DNA of 12,689 nucleotides from Pseudomonadales bacterium (GCA_007128525.1 SKXG01000018.1:1-12689), one strand, 5' to 3'. Counted from the stretch's first letter, positions 1-7,572 are shown. Program-made: numbers and translations. The notes: a model not told the origin generated them from the sequence alone.

Positions 1-470
1 AGCGCATGGTCTACCAGAACCGGCGAGCCGTACACGTTATCCACGGGCATGTGAAAAAAGCCCTGAATCTGATCAGCGTGCAGATCAACCGTCAGCAGAC
101 GGTCTATGCCCACGCCGGCCAGCATGTCCGCCACCACCTTGGCGCTGATCGGCACACGCGCCGACCGCGGGCGCCGGTCCTGCCGGGCATAGCCAAAGTA
201 TGGAACCACCGCAGTTATGCGCGCTGCTGACGAACGCCGCACGGCATCCGCCATGATCATCAGCTCCATCAGATTGTCATTGGTCGGCGCGCAGGTGGAC
301 TGCAACAGAAACAGGTCACAGCCCCGCACGTTATCAACAATCTCTACCGCCACTTCGCCATCACTGAAGCGCGATACATCCGCACTGCCGAGCTCCAGAC
401 GCAGCTCCCGGGCCACCCGACGGGCCAGGCCCGGATTCGAGTTGCCGGCGAAAATCATCAGGTTTGCCAA
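1..470 (-). CDS. prs: Ribose-phosphate pyrophosphokinase (PRPP synthase), N-terminal half, cut by the window edge
   Basis: The enzyme transfers pyrophosphate from ATP to ribose 5-phosphate, making PRPP for purine, pyrimidine, NAD, histidine and tryptophan synthesis in the cytoplasm. About 156 residues are visible, roughly half of the usual 315. Seen motifs are RFSDGEV (about 34-40), [11 protein letters not shown] (60-70), the ATP-site [10 protein letters not shown] (90-99) and [12 protein letters not shown] (128-139); all match the E. coli protein closely. I chose a TTG start at 470: it restores the N-terminus (M)ANLMIFAGN, matching the length of the E. coli start, and has GGGGA at 482-478 seven bases upstream. 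The first ATG, at 458, has no such site and would shorten the protein by four residues. It lies 43 bases after tRNA-Gln on the same strand with no terminator visible between, so the two are probably co-transcribed. Identity is essentially certain; the start is likely. Confidence 0.96.
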   Translation of the reverse strand, partial: MANLMIFAGNSNPGLARRVARELRLELGSADVSRFSDGEVAVEIVDNVRGCDLFLLQSTCAPTNDNLMELMIMADAVRRSSAARITAVVPYFGYARQDRRPRSARVPISAKVVADMLAGVGIDRLLTVDLHADQIQGFFHMPVDNVYGSPVLVDHA

Positions 471-513
471 GCTAGTGTCCCCGTGGCGACGGCCTGCGTG
501 TGAACTCAATGGA

Positions 514-588
514 TGGCTGGGGCGCCAGGATTCGAACCTGGGAATGCCGGGATCAAAACCCGGTGCCTTACCGCTTGGCGACGCCCCA
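514..588 (-). tRNA. tRNA-Gln, anticodon UUG
   Basis: The minus strand folds as a complete 75-base tRNA with encoded CCA. The acceptor stem pairs TGGGGCG with CGCCCCA, the D-arm contains AAGCGGTAAGGC, the anticodon stem is CCGGG/CCCGG around loop TTTTGAT, and the T-arm contains GGTTCGAATCC. The anticodon TTG lies at 556-554. The sequence closely resembles E. coli tRNA-Gln, including the weak first pair (T-A) typical of glutamine tRNAs. UUG reads CAA and, by wobble, CAG. A tRNA-Gln directly upstream of prs is also known from Pseudomonas-type genomes. Confidence 0.97.
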
Positions 589-591
589 TCA

Positions 592-604
592 GATCGGCGC
601 GATC
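592..604. repeat. Short palindrome beside the tRNA-Gln 5' end
   Basis: GATCG-GCG-CGATC is a perfect inverted repeat with a three-base loop, ending four bases before the mature 5' end of the tRNA in the precursor. In the transcript it could form a small leader hairpin next to the RNase P cut. It may also be chance. Confidence 0.4.
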
Positions 605-673
605 CACAGCTGCCGGCCTGCGCCAGCGACTGAATCAGGTCACAAATGGGACCACGGACCGCGAGAGGGCGGT

Positions 674-702
674 ATTTTGCGGGGGAGGCCTGGTCCTGTC
701 AA
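674..702 (-). promoter_or_regulatory. Probable sigma70 promoter of the tRNA-Gln/prs unit
   Basis: On the minus strand a perfect -35 box TTGACA (702-697) is followed, after exactly 17 bases, by CAAAAT (679-674) as a -10 box. Transcription would start near 667, about 80 bases before the mature tRNA 5' end. The bases just after the -10 (ACCGCCC) are GC-rich, as in stable-RNA promoters under stringent control. It sits between the lolB stop and the tRNA, where a tRNA promoter is needed. The -10 matches the consensus imperfectly, so this remains a prediction. Confidence 0.6.
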
Positions 703-752
703 ATGGCCAAGCCCTGGTAAATCGCCAGGTTGACGCCTTTGCCGTTCTTTAT

Positions 753-1376
753 TCAGCGCATGTCTCCGGACACCACCCACTGCCCGGGAACCAGAGTGAC
801 GCGGATGTCTTCATGGGTTGCCACCAGCCTCCCCGGCAATGCCCGAATTGCGTCATCAGGCAGGCCATCGGCGCGATCTGGTGGCCGGTAGGCGCTGAAC
901 TGGAGTTGCCAGTCCAGCTGCTCCAGGGACACCAGCTGGTTGGCAGCATCACGCTGCTCGGCGCTAATGGGGTGCGCCGGCGCGGGCAATCCGCGAATCC
1001 AGTGCTGCAGCGCGTCCAGTGGCACGGCCATGCCGAACCAACGTCGCATGGCCTCGGTCGTGTCAGGCTCCTCATACACCTCACCACGCGAGGTCGTGAT
1101 GGTCACGCTGCCATTGGCCTCGCCCTGCATGCGGGTCCGGCCCTGCCCCAGAGGCCCCCACAGCTCTATGTCGAAGCCATCCGCCGTCTGGTGCCAGCTG
1201 AAATTGGACGAAAAGCCTTCATCGCCCTGCCGGACACCAAGTTTGCCCTGCACAGCGAACCCGGTCTCGGCCAGCGTCTCCGGCGGCCGGCTGGGTCCGA
1301 ACCAGGCACAGCCCCCGACAATCAGGACAAGCCCCAGTACGACGAGGCCTCGGTAAGTCAGCCAGTTTGTTATCAT
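753..1376 (-). CDS. lolB: Outer-membrane lipoprotein receptor LolB
   Basis: LolB accepts mature lipoproteins from the periplasmic carrier LolA and inserts them into the inner leaflet of the outer membrane; it is itself a lipoprotein. The chosen ATG at 1376 gives 207 residues, the length of E. coli LolB, and a classical lipoprotein signal: a short charged start, the hydrophobic run LVVLGLVLIV and lipobox VGGC with Cys23. The mature part has the LolB pattern of a GKLGVR-like first strand, then SWHQTADGFDIELWGPLGQG and a C-terminal VTLVPGQWVVSGDMR. In-frame ATGs at 1412 and 1406 would add about ten polar residues before the signal and overlap hemA, so I judge them unlikely. The gene diverges from hemA, so its promoter must lie inside hemA; I could not identify it. 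The downstream partner ispE is absent. Confidence 0.92.
   Translation of the reverse strand: MITNWLTYRGLVVLGLVLIVGGCAWFGPSRPPETLAETGFAVQGKLGVRQGDEGFSSNFSWHQTADGFDIELWGPLGQGRTRMQGEANGSVTITTSRGEVYEEPDTTEAMRRWFGMAVPLDALQHWIRGLPAPAHPISAEQRDAANQLVSLEQLDWQLQFSAYRPPDRADGLPDDAIRALPGRLVATHEDIRVTLVPGQWVVSGDMR
1368..1376 (+). promoter_or_regulatory. Possible extended -10 promoter for hemA
   Basis: TGTTATCAT fits an extended -10 element (TGn followed by TATCAT, close to TATAAT). It lies 28 bases before the hemA start, giving a leader of about 22 bases. No recognisable -35 box lies at the right distance, which extended -10 promoters tolerate. The site covers the lolB start codon on the other strand, so the two genes would compete there. 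Weakly supported. Confidence 0.3.
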
Positions 1377-1404
1377 CTGCCGGTTCACGTATTGAAGACT
1401 CTGC

Positions 1405-2673
1405 ATGGCCATTCTCGCCTACGGGCTCAGTTTTCGCACGGCACCAATCGAACTCCGGGAGCGGATTGCTTTCCCGGAAGAGGCACTGGTCCAGGCATTG
1501 CACCACATTCGCTCGCATGTGCCGGGTGTGCGCGAGGTCGCCATCCTGTCAACCTGCAATCGGACTGAGCTGTATTGCTCGCTGAGCCAGGCCGACCATC
1601 AGGCTGTGGCTGACTGGCTGGCCGAACAACGTCAGATCGACCGTCCGCAACTCGACACCGTCTGCTACGTCCACTGGAACCGCGATGCCGCCCGTCACCT
1701 GATGCGGGTCGCCGCCGGCCTGGATTCTCAGGTGCTCGGCGAGCCCCAGATCATGGGCCAGTTCAAGGATGCCTGCGACTTGGCCAATCATGCCGGCACC
1801 ATGGGCCCCGAGCTGCACATGCTCTCGCAAATGACGCTGAATGTCGCCAAGCGCATCAGAACCGATACCGACATCGGTCGCAACCCGGTGTCGGTAGCCT
1901 TCGCAGCGGTTTCGCTGGCGCAGCAGATCTTCTCGGATTTGAAACACAGCAAGGCACTGCTGCTCGGCGCCGGCGACACCATAGAGCTGGTTGCCAATCA
2001 CCTGCAGCAGGCCGGCATTCAGAGCATGACCATTGCCAACCGGACACTGGGCAATGCCCAGCAACTGGCAGCACGCTTTGGCGGCACCGCACTGCCGCTA
2101 ACAGACGCGGCTGCACATCTGCATGAGTACGATGTGGTTATAGCGTCCACAGGCAGCCCGCATCACGTACTGAGCACCGCGGAGGTGGCTCAGGCCATGC
2201 GGAAACGGCGCCATCGCCCGGTGTTCATGGTGGACATTGCCGTACCCCGCGACATAGAACCCGGCGTCGGCGACCTCAGCGATGTCTTTCTGTACTCAAT
2301 TGACGACCTGACCGAAATCATTGAGCTGAACATGCAGGATCGCGTCGAATCGGCTGCGTTGGCAGAACAGCTGGTTGACGAAGGCGTCAACAAATACCAC
2401 CGGGAGAAGCGCGTACACGAGGCTCGCGACCTGCTATTGTCCTTTCGTGGCCAGGCCGAACGCATTCAGGAACAGGAATTGCAGCGGGCGCTCCAACAGC
2501 TGCGCAATGGCGCAGATGCTGAACAGGTTTTGATGCAGTTCTCGCGCACGCTTACCAACAAGCTGATCCATCCCCCCACCATCGCCATACGGGAAGCGAC
2601 GGCCGATGGCCGCGCCGACCTGCTGGACTTCGTGCAATCGCTGTACAACCTGGACCCTAACGGGGAGCGCTGA
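1405..2673 (+). CDS. hemA: Glutamyl-tRNA reductase
   Basis: HemA reduces glutamyl-tRNA(Glu) with NADPH to glutamate-1-semialdehyde, the committed step of the C5 route to haem and other tetrapyrroles. The 422-residue protein has the full family layout: a catalytic domain with the nucleophile Cys51 in [24 protein letters not shown] (about 107-119), the NADPH-binding [12 protein letters not shown] (185-196), [20 protein letters not shown] and a helical dimerisation tail with [10 protein letters not shown]. The N-terminus [14 protein letters not shown] lines up with the E. coli start, supporting the ATG at 1405, though the usual NH of GxNHxTAP is SF here. There is no strong ribosome-binding site (GAAG lies about nine bases upstream). 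prfA follows after eight bases, as in the hemA-prfA-prmC arrangement of E. coli. Confidence 0.98.
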   Translation: MAILAYGLSFRTAPIELRERIAFPEEALVQALHHIRSHVPGVREVAILSTCNRTELYCSLSQADHQAVADWLAEQRQIDRPQLDTVCYVHWNRDAARHLMRVAAGLDSQVLGEPQIMGQFKDACDLANHAGTMGPELHMLSQMTLNVAKRIRTDTDIGRNPVSVAFAAVSLAQQIFSDLKHSKALLLGAGDTIELVANHLQQAGIQSMTIANRTLGNAQQLAARFGGTALPLTDAAAHLHEYDVVIASTGSPHHVLSTAEVAQAMRKRRHRPVFMVDIAVPRDIEPGVGDLSDVFLYSIDDLTEIIELNMQDRVESAALAEQLVDEGVNKYHREKRVHEARDLLLSFRGQAERIQEQELQRALQQLRNGADAEQVLMQFSRTLTNKLIHPPTIAIREATADGRADLLDFVQSLYNLDPNGER

Positions 2674-2681
2674 ACACCATT

Positions 2682-3773
2682 ATGTCCTTGTCGCCGTCAA
2701 TGCTCGCCAGACTGCAAAGCCTGAAAGATCGGCATGAAGAGCTGAGCGTGATGCTGTCTGATCCGGAGGTCATTGGACAGCGGGAGCGCTTCCGACAACT
2801 CTCACAGGAGTACGCGGAGCTTGAGCCCGTGGCCAGAGTGTTGCCGGACCACCAACAACTCAGGCAGCAAATTGAGGGCGCAAAGGCGCTTCTTGACGAT
2901 GCGGATCCCGATATGCGGCAGCTGGCCGAGGCCGACATCGAGCAGCTGACAGCGGCGCTTGAGAAGGCGCAGGCTGAGATGCGCCAGCTCCTGATTCCGC
3001 GCGACCCAGACGACAGCTTGAATGTGTTCCTGGAGGTTCGTGCCGGCACCGGTGGCGACGAGGCGGCACTGTTCGCGGGTGATCTGTTTCGCATGTACAG
3101 CCGCTATGCCGAAATTCGAGGCTGGCAGCTTGATGTGCTGAATGAGCGCCCTGGTGAACACGGCGGCTTTAAAGAGATCATCGCCCGCATCAGTGGTCGC
3201 GACGTTTACCGTGAGCTGAAGTTCGAGTCTGGCGCCCATCGGGTACAGCGCGTACCGGAAACCGAGGCACAGGGCCGCATCCACACTTCAGCGTGCACAG
3301 TGGCCATACTGCCGGAGCCCGAGGTGAGCGAGGACATCGAGATCAACCGCAATGAACTGCGCATCGACACCTTTCGCGCGTCGGGCGCCGGCGGTCAACA
3401 TGTCAACAAAACCGACTCGGCCATTCGCCTGACGCATATCCCGACAGGCATTGTCGTCGAGTGTCAGGATGAGCGCTCGCAGCACAAGAACCGCGCCAAA
3501 GCCATGGCTCTGCTCCAGGCGCGCCTGAACGATGCCGCCAGGCAAAAGCAGGAGGCCGAGCAGGCCGAGTCGCGGCGCAACCTGGTGGGCTCCGGGGATC
3601 GTTCCGAGCGTATCCGGACCTACAATTTTCCTCAGGGACGGGTGACCGACCACCGGATTGGCCTGACCCTGTACAAACTGAGTGAAGTCATGGAAGGCGA
3701 GCTTGGCGCGATCATCGAACCGCTGATGCAGGAATATCAAGCCGATCAGCTTGCCGCTTTGGGCGAGGCCTGA
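2682..3773 (+). CDS. prfA: Peptide chain release factor 1
   Basis: RF1 recognises UAA and UAG in the ribosomal A site and triggers hydrolysis of the finished peptide. The 363-residue length is normal. Visible are the N-terminal coiled helices (about 1-105), the [12 protein letters not shown] segment (120-131), the codon-reading PxT tripeptide as PET (192-194) within [14 protein letters not shown], the catalytic GGQ (237-239) within [14 protein letters not shown], and the tail [11 protein letters not shown]. The PxT form rather than SPF separates it from RF2. PET instead of the E. coli PAT is known from other bacteria such as Bacillus. The ATG at 2682 aligns with the E. coli N-terminus; GGGGAG in the end of hemA lies about 14 bases upstream, rather far, so translation may be coupled to hemA. 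prmC, whose product methylates the GGQ glutamine, follows after three bases. Confidence 0.98.
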   Translation: MSLSPSMLARLQSLKDRHEELSVMLSDPEVIGQRERFRQLSQEYAELEPVARVLPDHQQLRQQIEGAKALLDDADPDMRQLAEADIEQLTAALEKAQAEMRQLLIPRDPDDSLNVFLEVRAGTGGDEAALFAGDLFRMYSRYAEIRGWQLDVLNERPGEHGGFKEIIARISGRDVYRELKFESGAHRVQRVPETEAQGRIHTSACTVAILPEPEVSEDIEINRNELRIDTFRASGAGGQHVNKTDSAIRLTHIPTGIVVECQDERSQHKNRAKAMALLQARLNDAARQKQEAEQAESRRNLVGSGDRSERIRTYNFPQGRVTDHRIGLTLYKLSEVMEGELGAIIEPLMQEYQADQLAALGEA

Positions 3774-3776
3774 GCT

Positions 3777-4673
3777 ATGGAGCGCCGCACCATTGGCGAC
3801 TGCCTGCGCCAGCCGCTGCTGACTTCCGGTCATCCCAGTGCGCCCGGCCGACTGGACCTGGAGCTGCTGCTGGCCAGCGTCACCGGCCGGAACCGCGGTT
3901 TTGTCCTGGCACACCCGGAGTACCTGCTCAGTTACAACGAGTCGCGTCTCTATCACCAATTGCTTGAGCGACGCCTGCAAGGCGAGCCGCTGGCCTACAT
4001 TTTGGGCTATCGAGAATTCTGGGGCCTGACGCTGAAGGTCACGCCGGCAGTTCTGATTCCACGACCAGACACCGAGCTGCTCGTCGAGCAGGCGCTGGCA
4101 CACTGGCCGGAGCAATCCCGGGCGGTTACCGTCCTGGAGCTGGGCACGGGTTCTGGGGCCATCGCGCTGGCCCTGGCCAGCGAACACCCGGAAGCGCAGA
4201 TCACCGCCAGCGATCTGTCCACCGCCGCCCTCGCTGTGGCACGTCAGAATGCTGCCAACCTTGGGCTGCGCGTGCGCTTCGTACACAGTGACTGGTTCGA
4301 CGCCATCAGCGGGCGCTTCGATCTGATCCTGTCCAACCCACCCTATGTCGCCGTCGATGACCCACATCTGCGGGATCCGGCCCTGCAGCATGAACCCAGA
4401 ATGGCGCTGCAGGCGGGGCCGCGCGGTTTGAATGCCATCGCCCGGATTATTCGTGAGGCGCCGGACCATCTGCGGCCAGACGGGTTGCTGCTCCTGGAGC
4501 ACGGTCATGACCAGGGTGCTGCAGTCCGGCAACTGTTGGCCAACAAGGGCTATCAAAACATCCAGACCCTGCAGGATCTTGGCAACAGCGATCGCGTTAC
4601 GCTGGGGTGCTGGCCGGGTGCCGAACGACACACTGAAGACGGCGCCCTGCCCAAGAGCTGGACATCGTCCTGA
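3777..4673 (+). CDS. prmC: Release factor glutamine N5-methyltransferase
   Basis: PrmC (HemK) uses S-adenosylmethionine to methylate the glutamine of the GGQ motif in RF1 and RF2, which speeds peptide release. The 298-residue protein has an N-terminal helical substrate-binding domain with the typical PLAYILGYREFWG (71-83) and LIPRPDTE (93-100). A Rossmann methyltransferase domain follows with motif I ELGTGSGAIALA (121-132) and the catalytic NPPY (187-190), which holds the target amide. The C-terminus (TEDGALPKSWTSS) extends past the usual end by a few residues and carries no motif I know. It starts three bases after the prfA stop, so translation is probably coupled; the genes are natural partners. 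The long minus-strand frame opposite is a shadow. Confidence 0.97.
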   Translation: MERRTIGDCLRQPLLTSGHPSAPGRLDLELLLASVTGRNRGFVLAHPEYLLSYNESRLYHQLLERRLQGEPLAYILGYREFWGLTLKVTPAVLIPRPDTELLVEQALAHWPEQSRAVTVLELGTGSGAIALALASEHPEAQITASDLSTAALAVARQNAANLGLRVRFVHSDWFDAISGRFDLILSNPPYVAVDDPHLRDPALQHEPRMALQAGPRGLNAIARIIREAPDHLRPDGLLLLEHGHDQGAAVRQLLANKGYQNIQTLQDLGNSDRVTLGCWPGAERHTEDGALPKSWTSS

Positions 4674-4685
4674 CCGGACAGAAAC

Positions 4686-4693
4686 GGGGAGGA
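4686..4693 (+). promoter_or_regulatory. Strong ribosome-binding site of moeB
   Basis: GGGGAGGA lies six bases before the moeB ATG. It is the best Shine-Dalgarno match among the junctions I inspected. It fixes the start at 4700 and suggests moeB is translated independently of prmC. Confidence 0.8.
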
Positions 4694-4699
4694 TCAACG

Positions 4700-5440
4700 A
4701 TGGATGACCATCAGCTGCTCAGGTACAGCCGGCAGATTATGCTGCCGCAGATCGACATCGCCGGGCAGGAACGTCTGCTTGGGTCTCATGTATTGATTCT
4801 GGGTGTCGGCGGACTGGGCGCGCCAGCTGCGCTGTATCTCGCGGCGGCCGGTGTCGGCCGTCTCACGCTGGTCGACGATGATGCGGTTGAGCTGAGCAAT
4901 CTGCAGCGACAGATCATCCACCAGCAGGCCAGCATCGGCCAGCCCAAAGTGCACTCTGCCAGAGAGACGCTGCTGCGCCTGAATCCGGACGTACAGGTCG
5001 AAGCCAAACATCAGCGACTCAATGCCGATGCCATGGAAGCCGTGCTGCAGAACGTGGATCTGGTGGTCGATGCCACCGACAATTTCAGCAGCCGCTTCGC
5101 CTTGAATCACGCCTGCTTCAAGCTTGGAATTCCGCTGGTCTCTGGCGCTGCGATTGGATTCGAGGGCCAGGTGGCTGTCTTTGATCCACGCCAGCCGGAC
5201 GCGCCCTGCTATCGCTGTCTGTACAGTGCGGGGGATGACGCCGCACTGAACTGCGCCGAGAACGGTGTGGCGGCGCCGCTTGTCGGTGTCATCGGCGCCC
5301 TTCAGGCCATGGAAGCCATGAAAGTCCTTTGTGCGACCGGTACATCACTGGCGGGATACGTGCTGTATTACGACGGACTGGCCGGTCAGTGGCACCGGAT
5401 GCGCCTGAAACGTCGGCCGGCCTGCCCGGAGCATGGATAA
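4700..5440 (+). CDS. moeB: E1-like sulfur-carrier adenylyltransferase, MoeB/ThiF family
   Basis: Enzymes of this family adenylate the C-terminal glycine of a ubiquitin-like sulfur carrier (MoaD for molybdopterin, ThiS for thiamine), readying it for sulfur transfer. In 246 residues one sees RYSRQIMLP (8-16), the nucleotide-binding GVGGLG (35-40), NLQRQ (67-71), the acidic VDATDNFSSR (123-132), a Cys-x2-Cys pair (C170, C173), Cys185 in LNCAENG at the position of the family's conserved cysteine, and a tail with C242 and H245. In E. coli MoeB the zinc site is two CxxC pairs; here the second pair reads CPEH. There is no rhodanese domain, so it is not the longer MoeZ type. Sequence alone does not separate MoeB from ThiF; prmC-moeB adjacency as in Pseudomonas favours the MoeB label. 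It begins 26 bases after prmC and converges on lipB. Confidence 0.85.
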   Translation: MDDHQLLRYSRQIMLPQIDIAGQERLLGSHVLILGVGGLGAPAALYLAAAGVGRLTLVDDDAVELSNLQRQIIHQQASIGQPKVHSARETLLRLNPDVQVEAKHQRLNADAMEAVLQNVDLVVDATDNFSSRFALNHACFKLGIPLVSGAAIGFEGQVAVFDPRQPDAPCYRCLYSAGDDAALNCAENGVAAPLVGVIGALQAMEAMKVLCATGTSLAGYVLYYDGLAGQWHRMRLKRRPACPEHG

Positions 5441-5450
5441 CAGATTGCGG

Positions 5451-6104
5451 CTAACCGAACTGCGCCATCGCATCGGTTTCCCAGCGCCAGTCAGTGCCCA
5501 GCTCGGCCGCAATCTGATTAACCAACGGTACCTTTAGGTCGGCCAGTGCGACCTGCGGCTGCCAGGACGTGACCTGCACAACCTGCATGCCTTGCAGGCC
5601 GCAAGGATTGATGCGCGAGAAAGGCTCCAGGTCCATGTCCACATTCAGCGCCAGACCGTGATAGCTGCAGCCCCGGCTGATGCGCAGCCCCAGCGACGCA
5701 ATTTTTGCGCCGTCTACGTAGACACCCGGTGCATCCGGTCGGCCCGCAGCGTCAATGCCATACTCGCTCAGCAGCGTCACGACACTGCGCTCAATCAGCC
5801 CCACCAGCGCCTTGGGCCCCAAACCGTAGCGCCTGAGATCCAGCAGCACGTAAGCCACCAGCTGGCCAGGGCCGTGATAGGTGACCTGCCCACCTCTGTC
5901 GGTCTGCACGACAGCGATGTCACCGGGCATCAGCAGGTGTTCAGCACGGCCAGCACGGCCCTGGGTAAACACCGGATCATGCTCGGTCAGCCAGATGTAG
6001 TCGGGCGCGTCTGGCTTGCGGCTAAGGTTGTATTCCTGCATGGCGGCATACACCGGCGCGTAACGGGTACGACCCAGGTCACGAACCAGCAGCGAGCGTG
6101 CCAT
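5451..6104 (-). CDS. lipB: Octanoyltransferase LipB
   Basis: LipB moves octanoyl from octanoyl-ACP to a lysine of lipoyl domains (pyruvate and 2-oxoglutarate dehydrogenases, glycine cleavage H protein), the first step of lipoate synthesis. The 217-residue protein has [12 protein letters not shown] (70-81), the catalytic lysine in [10 protein letters not shown] (Lys134) and the acyl-accepting cysteine in NPCGLQGM (Cys168). The ATG at 6104 shares its first base with the ybeD stop (TGATG), so translation is coupled; an in-frame TTG three bases earlier lies inside the ybeD stop region and is less likely. LipA, which inserts the sulfurs and often follows lipB, is not here; the operon ends and moeB converges ten bases away with no clear terminator. 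Confidence 0.97.
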   Translation of the reverse strand: MARSLLVRDLGRTRYAPVYAAMQEYNLSRKPDAPDYIWLTEHDPVFTQGRAGRAEHLLMPGDIAVVQTDRGGQVTYHGPGQLVAYVLLDLRRYGLGPKALVGLIERSVVTLLSEYGIDAAGRPDAPGVYVDGAKIASLGLRISRGCSYHGLALNVDMDLEPFSRINPCGLQGMQVVQVTSWQPQVALADLKVPLVNQIAAELGTDWRWETDAMAQFG

Positions 6105-6376
6105 CAAAGCACCATCCGGACCCGCGCATAGCTGCGCAGACTCTCATGCAGGCGCTTCAACTGCGGCTCTCCGGTCGCGCGGATCCACAAGGTGACTGAG
6201 CAGAAGTTGCCTTTGTCGCTATAACGCACATGCATCTTGTCGCTGTCGACTTCGGGTGCATGTGCCCGGGTTAACGCCAAAACACGATCGGCAAAGCCGT
6301 GTTGATAGTCCCCGATGACCTTGATCATGTAGTCATCGCAGGGGAATTCTATCTTTGGCGGGCCGCCTCCACTCAT
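6104..6376 (-). CDS. ybeD: YbeD/DUF493 family small protein
   Basis: A 90-residue protein matching E. coli YbeD (87 residues): [14 protein letters not shown] near the start, HAP near the middle, [16 protein letters not shown] and the family ending VRMVL. YbeD folds like a small ACT-type regulatory domain; its role is unsettled, and its place between dacA and lipB suggests but does not prove a link to lipoate synthesis or the cell wall. The ATG at 6376 overlaps the dacA stop as ATGA and gives the family's length. An upstream in-frame start at 6415 would add 13 residues read from within dacA and is rejected. The stop shares one base with the lipB start. Confidence 0.9.
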   Translation of the reverse strand: MSGGGPPKIEFPCDDYMIKVIGDYQHGFADRVLALTRAHAPEVDSDKMHVRYSDKGNFCSVTLWIRATGEPQLKRLHESLRSYARVRMVL

Positions 6377-7572
6377 CTGAACAACTCTCGGAAGAACAGA
6401 ACAACGCTGTGCCACAAACGCTTGAAGAACCCGGCTTCGGTCACCGGCTCCAGCGCGACCAGCGGTGCCTCATAAACCAGGTCGTCACCCAGTTTGACAC
6501 GCAACATGCCCAGCTGTTCACCCTCGTCAATGGGCGCCCGCAGTACCCGCTGCTGCTCGATCTCAGCTTCGAGATCCCCATAGTGCCCGCGTGGAATGGT
6601 GATATACGCAGCTTCTGCCAACCCAAGGCCAACCTCACCAGCCTGACCACGCCAGACATCGGACACCCGCAGGCGCTCACCGGCACCATAGAGGCGACGT
6701 GTCTCGTAGTAGCGGAAACCATAGGACAGCAGCTTGTTGCTCTCCCGCATCCGGGCTTCATCACTGCTCGTACCCATGACGATGGACACCAGACGCATGC
6801 CATCACGCTCAGCAGACGCGACCAGACAGTAGCCAGCTTCTGTGGTGTGCCCGGTTTTCATGCCGTCAACCGAGCGGTCACGCCACAACAGGCGATTTCG
6901 ATTGGGCTGCTGAATGTCGTTGTAGGTGAACGACCGTTCCGAATACATCGCGTAGTGGTCTGGAAACTCGGTAATCAGCGCACGTGCCACCTTGGCCAAA
7001 TCCCTGGGTGTGGTCACATGCCCTTCAGCAGGCAGTCCTGTCGAGTTCAGATAGAAGGTATCCGTCATGCCGAGTTGCTGCGCCTGCTGGTTCATCATGT
7101 TGGCGAAGGCGTCTTCACTTCCGGCAATGTGTTCGGCAATGGCCACGCTCGCATCATTGCCAGACTGAATGATCATGCCACGCAGCAAGTCTTCAAAGCG
7201 GACGGTAGTGCCTTCCTGAATGAACATGCGGGAACCGGGCGTACGCCAGGCCGCGACACTGATCCGCACCTCATCATCATGGCTGATGCGACCCGCTGCC
7301 AGTTCACGGGCGGCGAGGTAGCTGGTCATGATCTTGGTCAGGCTGGCAGGCGGCAACGGTTCGTCAATGTTGTGCGCGGCAATCACATGATTGGTGTGGG
7401 CATCGATCAACAGATAGCCACTGGCCTGAACATCCGGCGGCGGTGGAATCAGCGCCTGCGCCCGCAAGCCTGCCGGCAGAACGATCGCCAACGTCAGGGC
7501 ACACAGAACCGCAGTCATTCCTTGAGTGAGCGTTTTCGCCACAGCTCCGTATCGCATCAATTGCACATTCAT
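6373..7572 (-). CDS. dacA: Serine D-alanyl-D-alanine carboxypeptidase, PBP5/6 type
   Basis: DacA removes the terminal D-alanine from peptidoglycan pentapeptides in the periplasm, limiting cross-linking and helping keep cell shape. The three penicillin-binding motifs are SLTK (77-80, nucleophile Ser77), SGN (137-139) and KTG (239-241). A signal peptide (about 1-39, ending LRAQA) precedes the enzyme domain. A C-terminal domain follows and ends in an amphipathic helix, [18 protein letters not shown], which anchors PBP5 to the outer face of the inner membrane. The 399-residue length is normal. The start is uncertain: AGGA touches the ATG at 7572 and is better spaced for a GTG two codons later (7566); another ATG lies at 7557. 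All give a working signal peptide. It follows rlpA after 15 bases and overlaps ybeD by four. Confidence 0.96.
   Translation of the reverse strand: MNVQLMRYGAVAKTLTQGMTAVLCALTLAIVLPAGLRAQALIPPPPDVQASGYLLIDAHTNHVIAAHNIDEPLPPASLTKIMTSYLAARELAAGRISHDDEVRISVAAWRTPGSRMFIQEGTTVRFEDLLRGMIIQSGNDASVAIAEHIAGSEDAFANMMNQQAQQLGMTDTFYLNSTGLPAEGHVTTPRDLAKVARALITEFPDHYAMYSERSFTYNDIQQPNRNRLLWRDRSVDGMKTGHTTEAGYCLVASAERDGMRLVSIVMGTSSDEARMRESNKLLSYGFRYYETRRLYGAGERLRVSDVWRGQAGEVGLGLAEAAYITIPRGHYGDLEAEIEQQRVLRAPIDEGEQLGMLRVKLGDDLVYEAPLVALEPVTEAGFFKRLWHSVVLFFRELFR

Larger units (their letters stand above)
589..752. other. Gap between lolB and tRNA-Gln; no ispE
   Basis: This 164-base gap is the longest non-coding stretch here. 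It holds the predicted tRNA promoter and a short palindrome beside the tRNA 5' end. I see no coding sequence resembling ispE, nor a remnant of it, although ispE occupies this place in many gammaproteobacteria. No convincing terminator follows lolB: a five-base inverted repeat (CCTGG at 713-717, CCAGG at 725-729) lacks a T-run on the minus strand. Confidence 0.7.

Noticed and set aside
192..194. RF1 codon-reading tripeptide PET instead of PAT (protein residues 192-194 of prfA) as a sign of altered stop-codon use
   Set aside because: PxT with Glu in the middle occurs in ordinary RF1 proteins, and genes in this window use TAA, TAG and TGA normally.
712..730. Possible terminator after lolB (CCTGG/CCAGG hairpin)
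   Set aside because: Only five pairs, no T-run following on the minus strand; probably chance.
513..1568. Plus-strand open frame of 351 codons through tRNA-Gln and lolB
   Set aside because: It runs antisense through a tRNA and lolB and into hemA out of frame; not a real gene.
3288..4697. Minus-strand open frame of 469 codons opposite prfA and prmC
   Set aside because: prfA and prmC are certain on the other strand; the translation is low in structure and has no domain.
5441..5450. Possible bidirectional terminator between moeB and lipB
   Set aside because: Only a three-pair CGG/CCG stem can be drawn around the junction and there are no T-runs.
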